DNA of 64,000 nucleotides. It comes from Euryodendron excelsum (taxonomy: Eukaryota > Streptophyta > Magnoliopsida > Ericales > Pentaphylacaceae). The DNA lies in the NCBI GenBank assembly GCA_033060915.1, contig CM065379.1:28943318-29007317 (forward strand). The letters run 5' to 3'. The position numbers were made by a program, and so were the translations under genes. This document shows positions 48,039 through 58,473 of this stretch, in pieces. Under the pieces are notes generated by a model. The model saw nothing but the letters and a program-made list of their open reading frames with translations. It did not search any database and was not told where the DNA came from. Each line of letters begins with the position of its first letter. Positions within the stretch are counted from its first letter, which is position 1.

Positions 48039-51000
48039 TGTAGCGCCCAGATTTTTCGCACTCGAAGAATACTCATACAAGCGGAAAAAATGTTGTACTC
48101 TCTCGTTAGAACTCACCCTCCTAAAAGAATGAGTGTAACTAGGTTTGAATTGAAAAACTGGTTTGAATAAGGGCTTTTGAAAAAGATTTGGAGTCGCCAC
48201 CTAACTTGATTAAGGTGAGTTAGGTCACCTAAAAACTAAGAATAATCCGAAGACTACACTTAGGGTTTTGGAAAACGATTTGAAAATATCTCCTCAAGAG
48301 AGGGTTTTTTAGGAAAACAGGTTGTTTGGCAACCTTTGGAAAACATTTAGCCCATTTTGAAAAATAACTCCTTTTGGTCTTTGAAATCAGTGATCTAGGT
48401 TCGGAGGTTGGTTACGTGTAGGGAAGACGCACTAAGCTATCACCATAACCCGCCCTTTCGGTACCTACATGTCAATCTACCCTAGATTCACCTATGAGAG
48501 TCTTCAATTAACTAATGGTCAATCATATCCACTCTGAAAAGCAATGTTTATAAATTATCATGATGCATGATATGCAAGTGTAAGTTAAGAAAATTGAAAA
48601 AAAGATTTGGAAATAAATTTGAAAAGAAATTGATTTGATTTGAAAGAGATTTGAAATTGGATAGATTTAAAATTGAAAAATTTTGGAAATTGAAAGTAGA
48701 AATTTGAAAATAGAAATTTGAAACAGGAAATTTGAAAATAGATTGGAGATTTGGAAAGATTTTAGAATTTGAAATTTGAAGAAAGTTGTGACCGCACCTA
48801 TGATGGTGGAATTGAAAGTTTAAAGAGTGTTGTGACCGCACCTATGAAGGTTGCCTACATATCCCTTCGGGGGAATCAGGTCAGTCTTAGTTCGGACAAG
48901 AGTCCGATTGAAAAGAGGTTTATTTGAAGAGAGAGAGATTGGATTGGAAGAAAGAAATTGAATTGAAAGTTGGATTTGGTTTGAGATTAGAAGAGGAGAT
49001 TGGAAATTGAAATTGAGAAGACTGGACTTTGATTTGAAGAGATAGATTTGGACTTGTTTTGGAAAAAAGAAGGTTTTAAGAAAACCTAGACTTAGGAAAG
49101 AGAAGAGACTTAGGAAAAATTTGACTTGGCTTGGAAGATTTGGAAAGATTAGATTTTAGGAGATGTTCGAATTAGGAAAAGTCCGATTTAGGAAAGTTTT
49201 GAATTAGGAAAAGTTTCATTTTTGGAAAGCTTTCGAATTAGGAAAGTTTTGAATTAAGAAAGTTTAAACTTAGGAAAGTGTTGTTTTAGGAAAGTTTCGA
49301 ATTAGGAAAGTTTTAGGTTTAGGTAAGTTTTCACTCTAGGAAAGTTTTGAAATAGGAAAGTATTGAATTTAGAAATGTTTTTGAATTAGGAAAAGTTTAG
49401 TTTAAGAAAGGCTTAGAATTTAGAAAGTTTCAAGTTAAGAAAGTTTTGAATTTTGGAATATTTTGAAAAAGGGAAGTTTTGAAAGTGGAAAAGTTTAGAA
49501 AACAAGGAAGTTTTGAAAATAAGAAAGTTTCATTCTGGGAAAGGTTTGAAAAAGGAAAGTTTTCAGTTTAGGAAATGTTTGAACTAAGAAAGTTTTGAGT
49601 TTAGAAAAGTCTTAGATTTGGAAAGATGTTGAAGTTTTGGAAAGTTTAGAATTTTGGTAAGATTTAGGTTTAGAAAGATTTAACTTGAGAAAGTTTCAAA
49701 TTTAGAAAGTTTTGAATTTAGAAAGATTTGAAATTTACAAAGTTTAAGATTTAGAAAGTTTTAGAATTTTAGAAAATCTTGAGATTAGGAAAGGTTTGAG
49801 TTTAGGAAGAGTTTGAAAACTTAGGTTTGAAAAGTTAAGATTTGAAAGGAGGGTAGAATTAGGAAAGGGTTGAATTAGAAAAGATATTTATGTTCAAGTT
49901 TTTGGAAACTTAAGGTTTAGGAAAGTGGAAGTTTAGGAAGGATTTGAATTAGGAAAGATTTGGATTTGGAAAGGACTGGATTTGGTTTCTAAAAGAAAAG
50001 ATTTGATTTTGTTTTCAAAAACGGAGGACGGGATCTAGTTTCCTCAACGGGGAGATTCGATTCGGTTTTCTAAAGGGAAGGTAGGATTTGGCAAGGATTT
50101 GGAAAAGGAGATTCTAAAAACCCTAGTTTTGAAAAATTATAATTTTGACGTAGAAAATAGGTTTTGGAAACATGTATAGTTTGGATGTGAAAACAAGAGG
50201 TTTTAGAAACCTAGATTTGGGGCAAAATTTGAAAATCATGTTTTTGGAAAGAAAATTAGGGTTTCCTAATTGTGGGCTCTAAGGCTTGACTTGGGCTATA
50301 AGAAAAGAGTTTTTGAAAAGTGCGTTTTTGGAAACAAAGGTTTTCTAAAAGGGAATCCTAGGGAGCAGTTTTTGGAAAGTGTGTTTTTGGAAACGAAGGT
50401 TTTGGAACGAAATCCTAGAGAGGAATTTCTAGAAAGAAGATTTTGGAAAGAGAGTTTTTGGAAAGATTTTTGGAGAGAGTTCTTTCAGGAAGGTTTTTGG
50501 TTGAAGATTGTTGGAGAGAGTTTTTGGAAAGATTTTTGGGGAACGTTTTTAGAAAGTGGACTTTGGGGAGAGGATTTTGGAAAGGAGTTGAAAAAGAGAG
50601 TTTTGAAAAATAGATTTTGGAGGGAGTTTTTGAAAACAACTTTGGAGAGGAGAATTTTAGGAAAGTATGTTGAAAAAGAGATTTTTAGGAAAGGATTTTT
50701 GAAAAGAGAGTTTTTAGAAGATATGAAAACATCTCACTTTCCTAAAGCAATTCTAGCCATAAGAGGGCTAGAACCACTTTAAGAAAGTGGTTTTGAAAAC
50801 AATAAGTTTTGAAAATATAGACCAAAAGGTCACTTTTAATGTAACACTTTCCTAAAGCAACCCTAGCCATGGAAAAGCTAGAATCACCCTAGGATTGTGA
50901 TTTTGAAAACAAGTTTTTAGAAAAGAGGATTTTGATGCAATTTTGAAAACAAGTTTGAAAACGATTTGAAAAACAACTTTGAAAACGGTTTTTGGAAGAT

Positions 51001-51602
51001 GCAAGACTATGATATGCACAATTCAATTTGGGGTCGTGAACATACAAGGCTAAGGCTTCACCACATAATCAAGGGGGCCGGACCCACGTGGTCTTTGGTT
51101 AGACTAAAAGAAAGCTCCCAACACGGTGACTCTCCAATAGCCCAATCCTACACATGGACCGGGAATCCCCTTGTTTCAAGCATGCAAAGAAAGGAGGGGA
51201 AAGAGATTGGGCATTAAAATAGAGAAAACCCAAGTGGGTTAGGAGAGAGAAGAGAGAGGGGGGAAGTGCAGAAATTTAAATAGGGAGCCTACCGTATGTC
51301 TTGTTTATTTTGCGCGTCGTGCTGTCTTCGGTCTTCGGTCTTGATCTTCGTCTTCAGTTTTCAAGAGTTGTCTTCAAGCTTTGGATTGCAGCTCTTCAAG
51401 TCTTCAAAGGATGGTTGAAGGCTAGTGTATGAGTGTATGGGGGAGTGTATAAGTGTATGGGAGGCTAGGGTTTGGTGTAGGGTGGCTAGGGTTAGGAAAA
51501 CCTAAGGAGGCTAGGGTTTAGGGAGTGCTCGAGCTCTGTATATCGAAATATATGATTTTCAGGTTAAGTTTACAGACCCCTTTCACGTTGAATGAGGCTT
51601 TG

Positions 51603-51685
51603 TATTTATAGAGGTTGGACAAACCTAGCGCCTGTTGCAGTGGCGCTAGGGCAAAATTTCTCTTGGCGCCACTACTAGTGGCGCC
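51603..51685 (-). promoter_or_regulatory. TATA box and GGCGCC hairpin, E3 3' LTR
   Basis: On the minus strand a perfect nine-pair stem, GGCGCCACT-agt-AGTGGCGCC (51685-51665), is followed by gagaaattttgcc, agcgccactgcaacaggcgc and then TATAAATA (51610-51603). The order and spacing are as in the plus-strand LTRs. Confidence 0.65.
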
Positions 51686-51934
51686 AGCCACTTAGGAAAC
51701 TTTATAAGTCGGCAAGCAACGTATCGTTGACTAGATTTGGGCACCTGTACTAGTGACTACCATGCAACTTTTAGCCTAGCTTCACTTGGAGTGACTCCGG
51801 AAAGTCCGGGAATAATTTAGAGGAGCCGGGAATGACCTAGAAGGTCGAAAAGGAGCAGGAACACTTAAAATAGTGTCCTGGAGGTATTTGACTTAAAAAG
51901 TGAGGACAAAATGTGTCGGAAAGGTTGATCAGGC

Positions 51935-52420
51935 CTTTAGGGGCAAAACGGTTAATCGGACTGGGAAGCTACCGGGGCGAACTCAGACTGTCCCGGAAGA
52001 AGACTTGGGATCTGGAAATATTATTCAGAATGTTCCCGGAGGTTGCCGGTTTGATTCCCAGAGCCGGCATGGTCGGAAAAGGAGACCGGCCCACCAGGGG
52101 CAAAACGGTCATTTTGTACCGGGTTTGCCGGAACTGACTCGGAAGGGTCCAGAAAGGTAAAGGAAGGTTGAGAACACTATAAAAAGTATTCTCGGGACAT
52201 TACCGGTTTGATACCCAAAGCCGGTGTGGTCGAAGAAGGAGACCGGCCCTCTAGAGGCTAAATGGTCATTTTATACCGGGTTGGCCGGGATTGACTCAGA
52301 ATGGTCTGGAAAGATAAAGGAAGGTTGAGAACACTATAAGAAGTATTCTTGGGACATTACCGGTTTGATACCCAGAGCCAGTGTGGTTCCCGGGGCATTC
52401 GGATGCCTAGGGGCAAAATG
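51935..52420 (-). repeat. 157-base U3 units of E3
   Basis: ggggcaaaacggt-type words recur at about 51938, 52095, 52252 and 52405, about 157 bases apart. Each unit carries ccggtttgatacc and gccggtgtggtcg. It is the minus-strand form of the array at 17082-17570. Confidence 0.85.
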
Positions 52421-52641
52421 GTCATCTTGATCGGAAAGTCTCAAAAAGGGTCCAAAGGACAGTTTGGTCATTTTTCACCAAAGTGAGCTAACAGACACTG
52501 GTGTTGACCTGGGTTTTGTGTGTTTCCGCCACTCTAACGGCAGTCGTCGTGACACAGGGGTTTGTTGCCAATTCCCTATATCGACCTATTTGTGAGTATT
52601 TCCGCTACTCTAACAGTTTTGTGAGTAGTTTCTCTACTCGG

Positions 52642-53100
52642 ACCGTCTCGAGGAATAAACTATCTCGAGAGAGGGATTGGAAAGGGGTCTTATCATCTCC
52701 GAAGAGACGTGCCTGGATTGGAACCGTCTCGAGGAATAAACTGTCTCGAGAGTGGGATTGGAAAGGGGTCTTACCGTCTCCTAAGAAACGCACCTAGATT
52801 GGAACCGTCTCGAGGAATAAACTGTCTCGAGAGTGGGATTGGAAAGGGGTCTTACCGTCTCCTAAGAGACGCGTCTGGATTGGAACCGTCTCGAGGAATA
52901 AACTGTCTCGAGAGTGGGATTGGAAAGGGGACTTATCGTCTCCGAAGAGACGTGCCTAGATTAGAACCGTTTTGAGGAATAAACTGTCTCGAGAGTGGGA
53001 TTGGAAAGGGGACTTGTCGTCTCCAAAGAGACGTGCCTGGATTGGAATCGTCTCGAGGAATAGACTGTCTCGAGAGAGGGATTGGACTTGGAAAGGAAAG
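52642..53100 (-). repeat. 81-base tandem array, six units
   Basis: The word accgtctcgagg (last copy atcgtctcgagg) starts at 52642, 52723, 52804, 52885, 52966 and 53047, exactly 81 bases apart. Each unit holds two ctcgag words and a gagac/gtctc pair (cgtctcc-gaagagacgtgcc). Eighty-one is 27 codons, so the array stays open in several frames (52501-52797, 52709-52975). That is a result of the period, not evidence of a gene. Only degenerate single copies are visible in S1 and S2. Confidence 0.95.
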
Positions 53101-53284
53101 GACAATGCCCCTAAGGGCATTTTAGTCATTTTGCCTCTATTTGTGCCTGACAGGCCCGCGAAGCGATGGAAAGACGGAATTTGGACCTAGAGAATTGGAT
53201 TCGATAGGAATATGCCCACAATGACTTGAAAACAAGTCTGGACGGAGTGTAGACTGCCGAGCGGTCAAAAATGAGGTGCTTACA

Positions 53285-53322
53285 GCTGCCCCTCTTTTTC
53301 TGTCTTTGCTTGTCAAAGACAG
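53285..53322 (-). other. Polypurine tract and hairpin of E3
   Basis: On the minus strand CTGTCTTTG-acaag-CAAAGACAG (53322-53300) leads into the PPT aaaaagaggggcag (53299-53286), followed by the LTR at 53284. The stem matches that of E2 except for one pair, C-G there and T-A here, so pairing is kept. Confidence 0.8.
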
Positions 53323-53374
53323 AAAACGACAAAAGTAAGAGTCCCATGTTGACCGCAAGGCGGTCGGAAGGACG

Positions 53375-53748
53375 GACACTGGAAATCTTCCGACAACGGA
53401 GGTCGAAAACGGATAACGGGCCAAAAAGGCCTTTGAAAACGAGTTTTGGCGGGAAAAAGGGCAAAACTGCCCTGAATTTATAACTAGCGCCACTAGTAGT
53501 GGCGCCTTTGTCAAAACAGAACTGGTGCCTTTGCTAGTGGTGCCAAGCTTAAAGTTAAAACCAGAAAATTTCTGGTTCATACAGCCACAGCACTTTGGGG
53601 GGTTTTCGCAAATTCGTGAGGCATTGCGAGGAATCCATCTTGGAGATTGAAGGAGTACTCTTTGGGGACCACGGGTGGTTGCCGGAAGGAGTCCACATTG
53701 CCGGAAAAGTCGCCGGAAGAGAAGATTTCGCCGGAGAACTTCCAAAAG
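53375..53748 (+). promoter_or_regulatory. Probable promoter and 5' UTR exon of PMD gene
   Basis: Similarity to the E2 interior end stops near 53370. Beyond it comes a TATA-like tttataa (53477-53483), then a stem GCGCCACT-agt-AGTGGCGC (53487-53505). A GC-richer stretch with repeated gccgga words (53690-53735) follows, typical of plant 5' UTRs. It ends in aaaag|gtgaat at 53748/53749, a good donor. The matching acceptor would be tttcag at 54637, giving an 889-base T-rich intron. Two small ORFs here (53595-53783 plus, 53137-53745 minus) show no domain. Confidence 0.5.
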
Positions 53749-54638
53749 GTGAATTTTTAAAAATTGATGATTTTGATGTGTAGAATTTCGTTTGAATCAT
53801 GCGAATAGTGGAAATTAATGTTTTGATATGTTTTGAACACTTTGGTGATGTTGTTTTTGCATTTTGATGGTTGTTTGATTGAATTTGAATTATTTTTTAT
53901 GATTATGCGAAGAGGGTTTTCTGCAGGAATAGGAAATTTGTTTCTACAGGCATGGGTATTGGGTTTTCTGGCTATGTTTTTGTGCAATGTGCCTTAGAAA
54001 AATGTGTTCAACAATCGTATGAAGTTTCATGATTTTTTGAAAACTCGGTGAATTTTTGATTTTTTGAAACATAGAAAAATATTTAGAAAATTAGAGAAAA
54101 TTAGAAAATTCAAGAAATTGATGAAATTTTTAAAGTTTGAAATTTGGAAAAAGATTGGAATATTTTTGAAAACATTTGAGGTGATTTTGAAAAATTTTGG
54201 AAGCCTTTTGAAAACCATTGATTTATTTGAAAAATAAAACATGTGTTTTGAAAATTTTAAAAAATTGAAAAGTGTGCACGGGTGGCATTGTTATGTGATT
54301 GTTGGATAGTGCACATTTTGTGTTTTGTGTTGATCTCATAGGCGTTGTAGGGGCCATTCTTAAACGGGACTTTGCCGAAATTTTTTTAGAAATTATAGAA
54401 AGAGTTGGTTAAAGTTTTAGAAATAAAATATTTTTTTTTTTTTGAAGGAAAAAGGCAGAGAACCCATGAGATGCTACTTGGAGTTGGAAAAATCAAGAAG
54501 TGTGGAAACTTTATTTTTGATTTGTTATTCGAAATCCTTTATTTGTTTTGTTTGCGTTACTTGTTTGTTTTATTTTACTGTTATTTAAACTGCATGGATG
54601 GCATATTAATATCACTTACCTTGGCTTACCTTTTCAGG

Positions 54639-56494
54639 ATGGCAGATGCAGGTGATGACGGTTATGAGAGGAGACGCCACTCGGGGAAGGCGGCCCGAAC
54701 CGATTCTGCTGGCGACTCTAGTTGATCTAGAGGTAGTCGACGGTCTACCGGACGATCTTCATCCAGCCAGAGCGGGCAGGGGAGTAGGCCACCTGTCGAC
54801 CCTTTTCCTCCAGTTGAGCAGGCTTTTGCCAATGAGATTAATGCTGAGGAGGAGGTACCGGGCCTTGGGGAACAGGTGACCGGCTATGGGAGAGCTTCTT
54901 CCAGGCATAGACAAACAGACGCCGACTTGGGAAATCTGCAGATACCAGATGTCCCACCACTCAGGATCTGGCCTATCATCCTAGTGTATACTCCAGACAG
55001 CATTTACCACCTCCGCGGGTACATACACCTTTCCGAGGGGCTGTTCATCAGGTTTTTGTGACCATGCAGCAGGCTGGCCCATCATACCGCGCCTTCTTGG
55101 CAGAGATCGGGTTTGGCGCCTTTATGGGATTACAGGCTAACCGCTTGAACCGGCATTTGGTACTGGCACTTGTTGAGAGGTGGTTCGGGGAGACTGGGAC
55201 CTTCCATTTTGTCGGCTTCAAGTTAGGGCCCACTCCTTTAGATTGGGCGATTATTACAGGACTCTCCTTTGTCGGCCGGCGGATCACCCTGCACCCGGTC
55301 AGCAGGGACGAGGCTTGTTTGCTGTTGGACTTGCCTCATCTTGAGCGTTCTGCCTTCCCAGTCTCTTGGATTAGTCAGGGTGAGCGTACTTTTGCTAATG
55401 AGCCATCACCTGCCAGGCGGGATATCATGAGACGGCGACTTATGTTGTATATCATCTTTAGCTGCTTTTGCAATAACAACAAGTCACTCGTGTCGTACCG
55501 TCTGGTGAGTATAGTAGCTGATTTGGGAGCTTTGTCTGAGTTGGACTAGGGGTCCTTTTCTTTTGGCTGCTTTCTTCGATCGATGCGGGTTCAGACTTCT
55601 TCTCGTTGGGGCAGCATGACTAGCTTTTGGCCCTTCCTTGTCTGGTGGAGTTACGAGTACCTGCCGGTGCGTCGCCCTACAGTTGTTGAGGATGATCTCT
55701 ATCCTCGTGCTTTGAGGTGGACTCGTGACCGGGTAGCCCAGCGATCGGAGATTACTGACTTCGTGACGCTCCGGGCTAACCTAGAGTTGATTGAGGCGAG
55801 GGATGTGACCTGGCGACCCTTTATTGGATTAGTCCATTACGAGACAGTCCGGTACCTGGTCCCGTTGTCCTTGTCGAGACCTGCTTTTCTCAGTGATGAC
55901 ACCTGGGAGTCCTATCTTGGAGAGTGACACTAGCGGCAGTTTCATGAAGAGTTCCAATCAGCAGGAGCTCTACCAGAGTATATGTTTGGAGCCCTGGTGG
56001 CAGGAGTGCCTATCCCTTATCAGGAGCGTCAGCCGGGTGCCGAGTTCTTGCTTCCTTCGGATACGTATTATGCTGCGCACTTTGGGGCTCATTCAGTTGG
56101 TGCCTTCACCCGGTTTGAGGTAGTAGTTGGCGGGTACGCTGTTGGCCAGGAGGTGGTTGACTTGTGGCACCGTGCTGGAGGATATGTGCCCCAGGCTGAG
56201 TTTGCTGCTGTGAGACACCAGAGAGACCAGTATCAGATGGAGCGGGACCACTACCAGGCCGAGGTAGCTTCCCTGACGGCTCAGTTATCTCAGATGGGTG
56301 GTGGTGGGGGGGGGGGGAGGTAAGTTATTCTCTCTTTTCTTCTTCTTGCTCTGCTGTTGCTTGGTTCCCTTTGTATGTAGCTGATTTCGGTTCTATCTTC
56401 CCTGTAGGATGGCGATGCTTTGAGTAGTTATCCTCCTCCTCCGATGCCGGGTTTCGAGGATTTTGATCTAGATGATATCGACTTTGACCTGTAA
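54639..56494 (+). pseudogene. Plant mobile domain (PMD) protein gene, antisense in E3
   Basis: The reading starts MADAGDDGYERRRHSG right after a tttcag acceptor. A Ser/Arg-rich N-terminus (about 75 aa) leads to IRLW-like and FVTMQQAGPSYRAFLAEIGF, then LALVERWFGETGTFHF, PTPLDWAIITGLSFVGRRI and, later, FWPFLVWWSYEYLPVRRP. These are hallmarks of the PMD family (PF10536; MAIN/MAIL and transposon-borne relatives). The C-terminus is a Gln/Arg-rich coiled coil (MERDHYQAEVASLTAQL) and a Gly run. A GTAAGT...TGTAG intron (56320-56407) precedes a last exon ending FEDFDLDDIDFDL. Defects are TGA at 54723, a frameshift near the T-run 55053-55057, TAG at 55547 (Trp expected), TGA at 55925, TAG at 55931, and a one-base slip in the G-run. 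GC content is above that of its surroundings. The direction is opposite to E3. Its molecular role is not established. Confidence 0.85.
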
Positions 56495-58473
56495 GAGATG
56501 CCCCTTGTAGAGATTCTGGTCCTCTTTTGCCCCTTGTTCCTGAGATGTATTGATGTTAGACAGTTTTATTTTGCATAGTTTTGTATAAGGATGGATATTT
56601 ATGGTATTTAGATGCACAGACAGATAGATACATATGATTAGAGGCATGTGATGTATGATGATGTTAGATATCTATTTCATGAGTTGATACTGATGACTTC
56701 TATTTCTAGGGAGTTATATCCTATGTGTGCAAAGACCATGCTGATTTTTTGTTTCTTTTTTTTTTTTTTTAACATATGCACAAGTTAGAAATATATTAAT
56801 AGAATGACACAGGGTGCTGTTAGACTTGTAGCCTTGGGAATGGTAACTCCCTCCTCTTCGGGGGTTTAGCCTCTCTTCTGGCTCAACCTTACCTCGATGG
56901 AATGATAGCATTTCATACTTTACTCAACCTCTTGATCGCCCCCAACTCTTTGTCTTAGGGTTAGTGTATAGGGTTATTGGGCTGAGACTCTCGACTCTCG
57001 GGGTCTTAGCAACAACTTACCTGACCTTTAGCAGAGCGATAAGTGGCCAGTCATTTCAATCCGAGAAGACTTTATTTAGGACCGTAATGCAGGCTGGGTT
57101 ATGGGGTTTTAGAAACAACGGGATATGTAGGCTCAAATTCAATGTTGTTTTCAGCAAGGTTTAGATCCAAACTGTCCTTAGCCGTTTTTCAGTAGGATTA
57201 GCATCCTTTTTTTTTTTTTTTTCTTTTAGCTTTGGCAGCGTATCTAACTCATTTAGATCAAGCAATCTATTTTCAATCAGAAGGGACTTTAATAGGGATG
57301 TAATGTAGGCCATTGTTTCGGGGTTTTGCCAGAAAGGGTAAAGGCTCAAACCTATTGTACCTACTGGGTTTCCTTGTAACCTATGATCACCTTTAAATTT
57401 CCTTCTTGCTTTTGACCATATATTTCTCAGGGTGAAAATAATCTTGTTTTTTTTTCACTCTTTTCTATATACCTTTTTGAGATAGACATAACTTCCTTCT
57501 CATTTGCTCTTCTTATATGCTTTTGAAGATAACTCAATCATAATTTTCTTCAAGCCTTTCCTTAAAGGATTTTTATTTTTTTTTGGCCTCTTGCCCCTTG
57601 GCATCTCCTTTCTTTTGCTTTTTCTTTCTATTTATTTTCTTTTCCTTTATGAAATGAAACAATTCTTTAAACCCTTTTCCCTTAAACCTTTTCCCTTGGT
57701 AGCTCAATATACCCAGTGTGGGCGATGATCCCTAGGTTGGGGTTTTGTTAAGAAAGGATAAGTGGCTCAATGGGTTTGGCAAGGGGTTGCTTTTGACTGT
57801 ATGGGAAATGAAATGAGGGTCTCTCTTCACTTTGAATTAGATTGCTTGATTCATAGAGTTTTTAACACTATCCTAGCATGATAGAGGTGGACATCACTCC
57901 TAGAGTTCTCAACTATTGCCTGCCCCAGTGTGGGGAGGACAATCTTAGATCAGGGTTAACAAAGAAAATTTTCGCTTTCCGCGAGGCACTAGGGATTAAG
58001 CAAAGGGAATATGAGCACATTTGTTCATTTATTTAGTTATTTATTCTTTATATGTGGGGGAATGAAAAATGGCTTCTCTTCCTCTTGATAAACTAGCCAC
58101 ACATCGCTTAGCCTCAGAGTCTTGCAAGGGCTGCCTTTGGGTAGTATCCTCACTCATCCTTATTCTCTCTCTCTGTGGACGACTGATCACTTGGCAAGTG
58201 GTTAACTCATGCTATCATCCCTTCAAGTTGGATCATTCCATAAGACAAACCATGCCCCTTACATAGAAAGTAGTCACTATTCCCAGGGAAGACAAGACAA
58301 CAGCAATGGAATAAAAGACTGTCATTTGATTATTATTATTTTTTTTATGAAAAGCATAAGGTTCTTCAGCAATAAGAAAATGTAAGCATTAATTAAAAAC
58401 AAGAAGTAAAAGGGATAGAATGAAAGTGGGTGAAACCACCCCTCTCTTGTACGCTTGTGCAAGGAACCCATTT
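56495..58473 (-). other. E3 non-coding interior
   Basis: Between the PMD gene end and the gag remnant. On the minus strand it resembles the E2 stretch after gag, for example ccccgccccagtgtgggg-like pieces at 57700-57730 and 57920-57935, gatcaagcaatct at 57255-57270 and 57840-57850, and tcaagttgaaggg at 58225. Poly-T runs lie at 56755-56770, 57207-57222 and 57570-57585. There is no pol motif on either strand. ORFs in it (57161-57349 minus, 57504-57728 plus) have no recognised domain. Confidence 0.65.

Larger units (their letters stand above)
48039..53284 (-). repeat. 3' LTR of E3
   Basis: 5246 bases. The minus strand starts TGTAAGCACCTC at 53284 and ends GGGCGCTACA at 48039. It is the longest LTR here, mainly because of an 81-base array in U3 (52642-53100). 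It has 157-base units (51935-52420), a GGCGCC hairpin (51665-51685), a TATA box (51603-51610), the purine-rich aggaaagtttt array (about 48960-50900), the CGGAC-aaga-GTCCG hairpin (48893-48906), a PBS-like decamer (48190-48199) and the terminal hairpin (about 48113-48137). Confidence 0.9.

Noticed and set aside
50270..50782. A 170-codon plus-strand ORF, repeated at 63400-63912
   Set aside because: It lies in the purine-rich array of the E3 LTRs, antisense to the element. Its composition (Phe, Glu, Lys, Arg, Trp) simply follows the tttttgg/gaaag words. The two copies differ at 11 residues by replacement changes, with no sign of protein conservation.
52501..52975. ORFs encoding a 27-residue repeat
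   Set aside because: The 81-base period is divisible by three, so open frames over the array are automatic. There is no start context or domain, and other LTR copies lack it.
52642..53100. Regular repeats as a CRISPR array or centromere satellite
   Set aside because: The units are contiguous without spacers, few in number and inside an LTR of a plant element.
53137..53745. A 202-codon minus ORF across the E3 LTR edge
   Set aside because: It spans the PPT and LTR boundary and has no recognisable domain. Its left half is U3 and its right half is the reverse of the PMD 5' UTR.
54639..56494. PMD gene as an intact host gene
   Set aside because: Four in-frame stops and at least one frameshift break it, and its position inside E3 between gag and PPT makes it element cargo.
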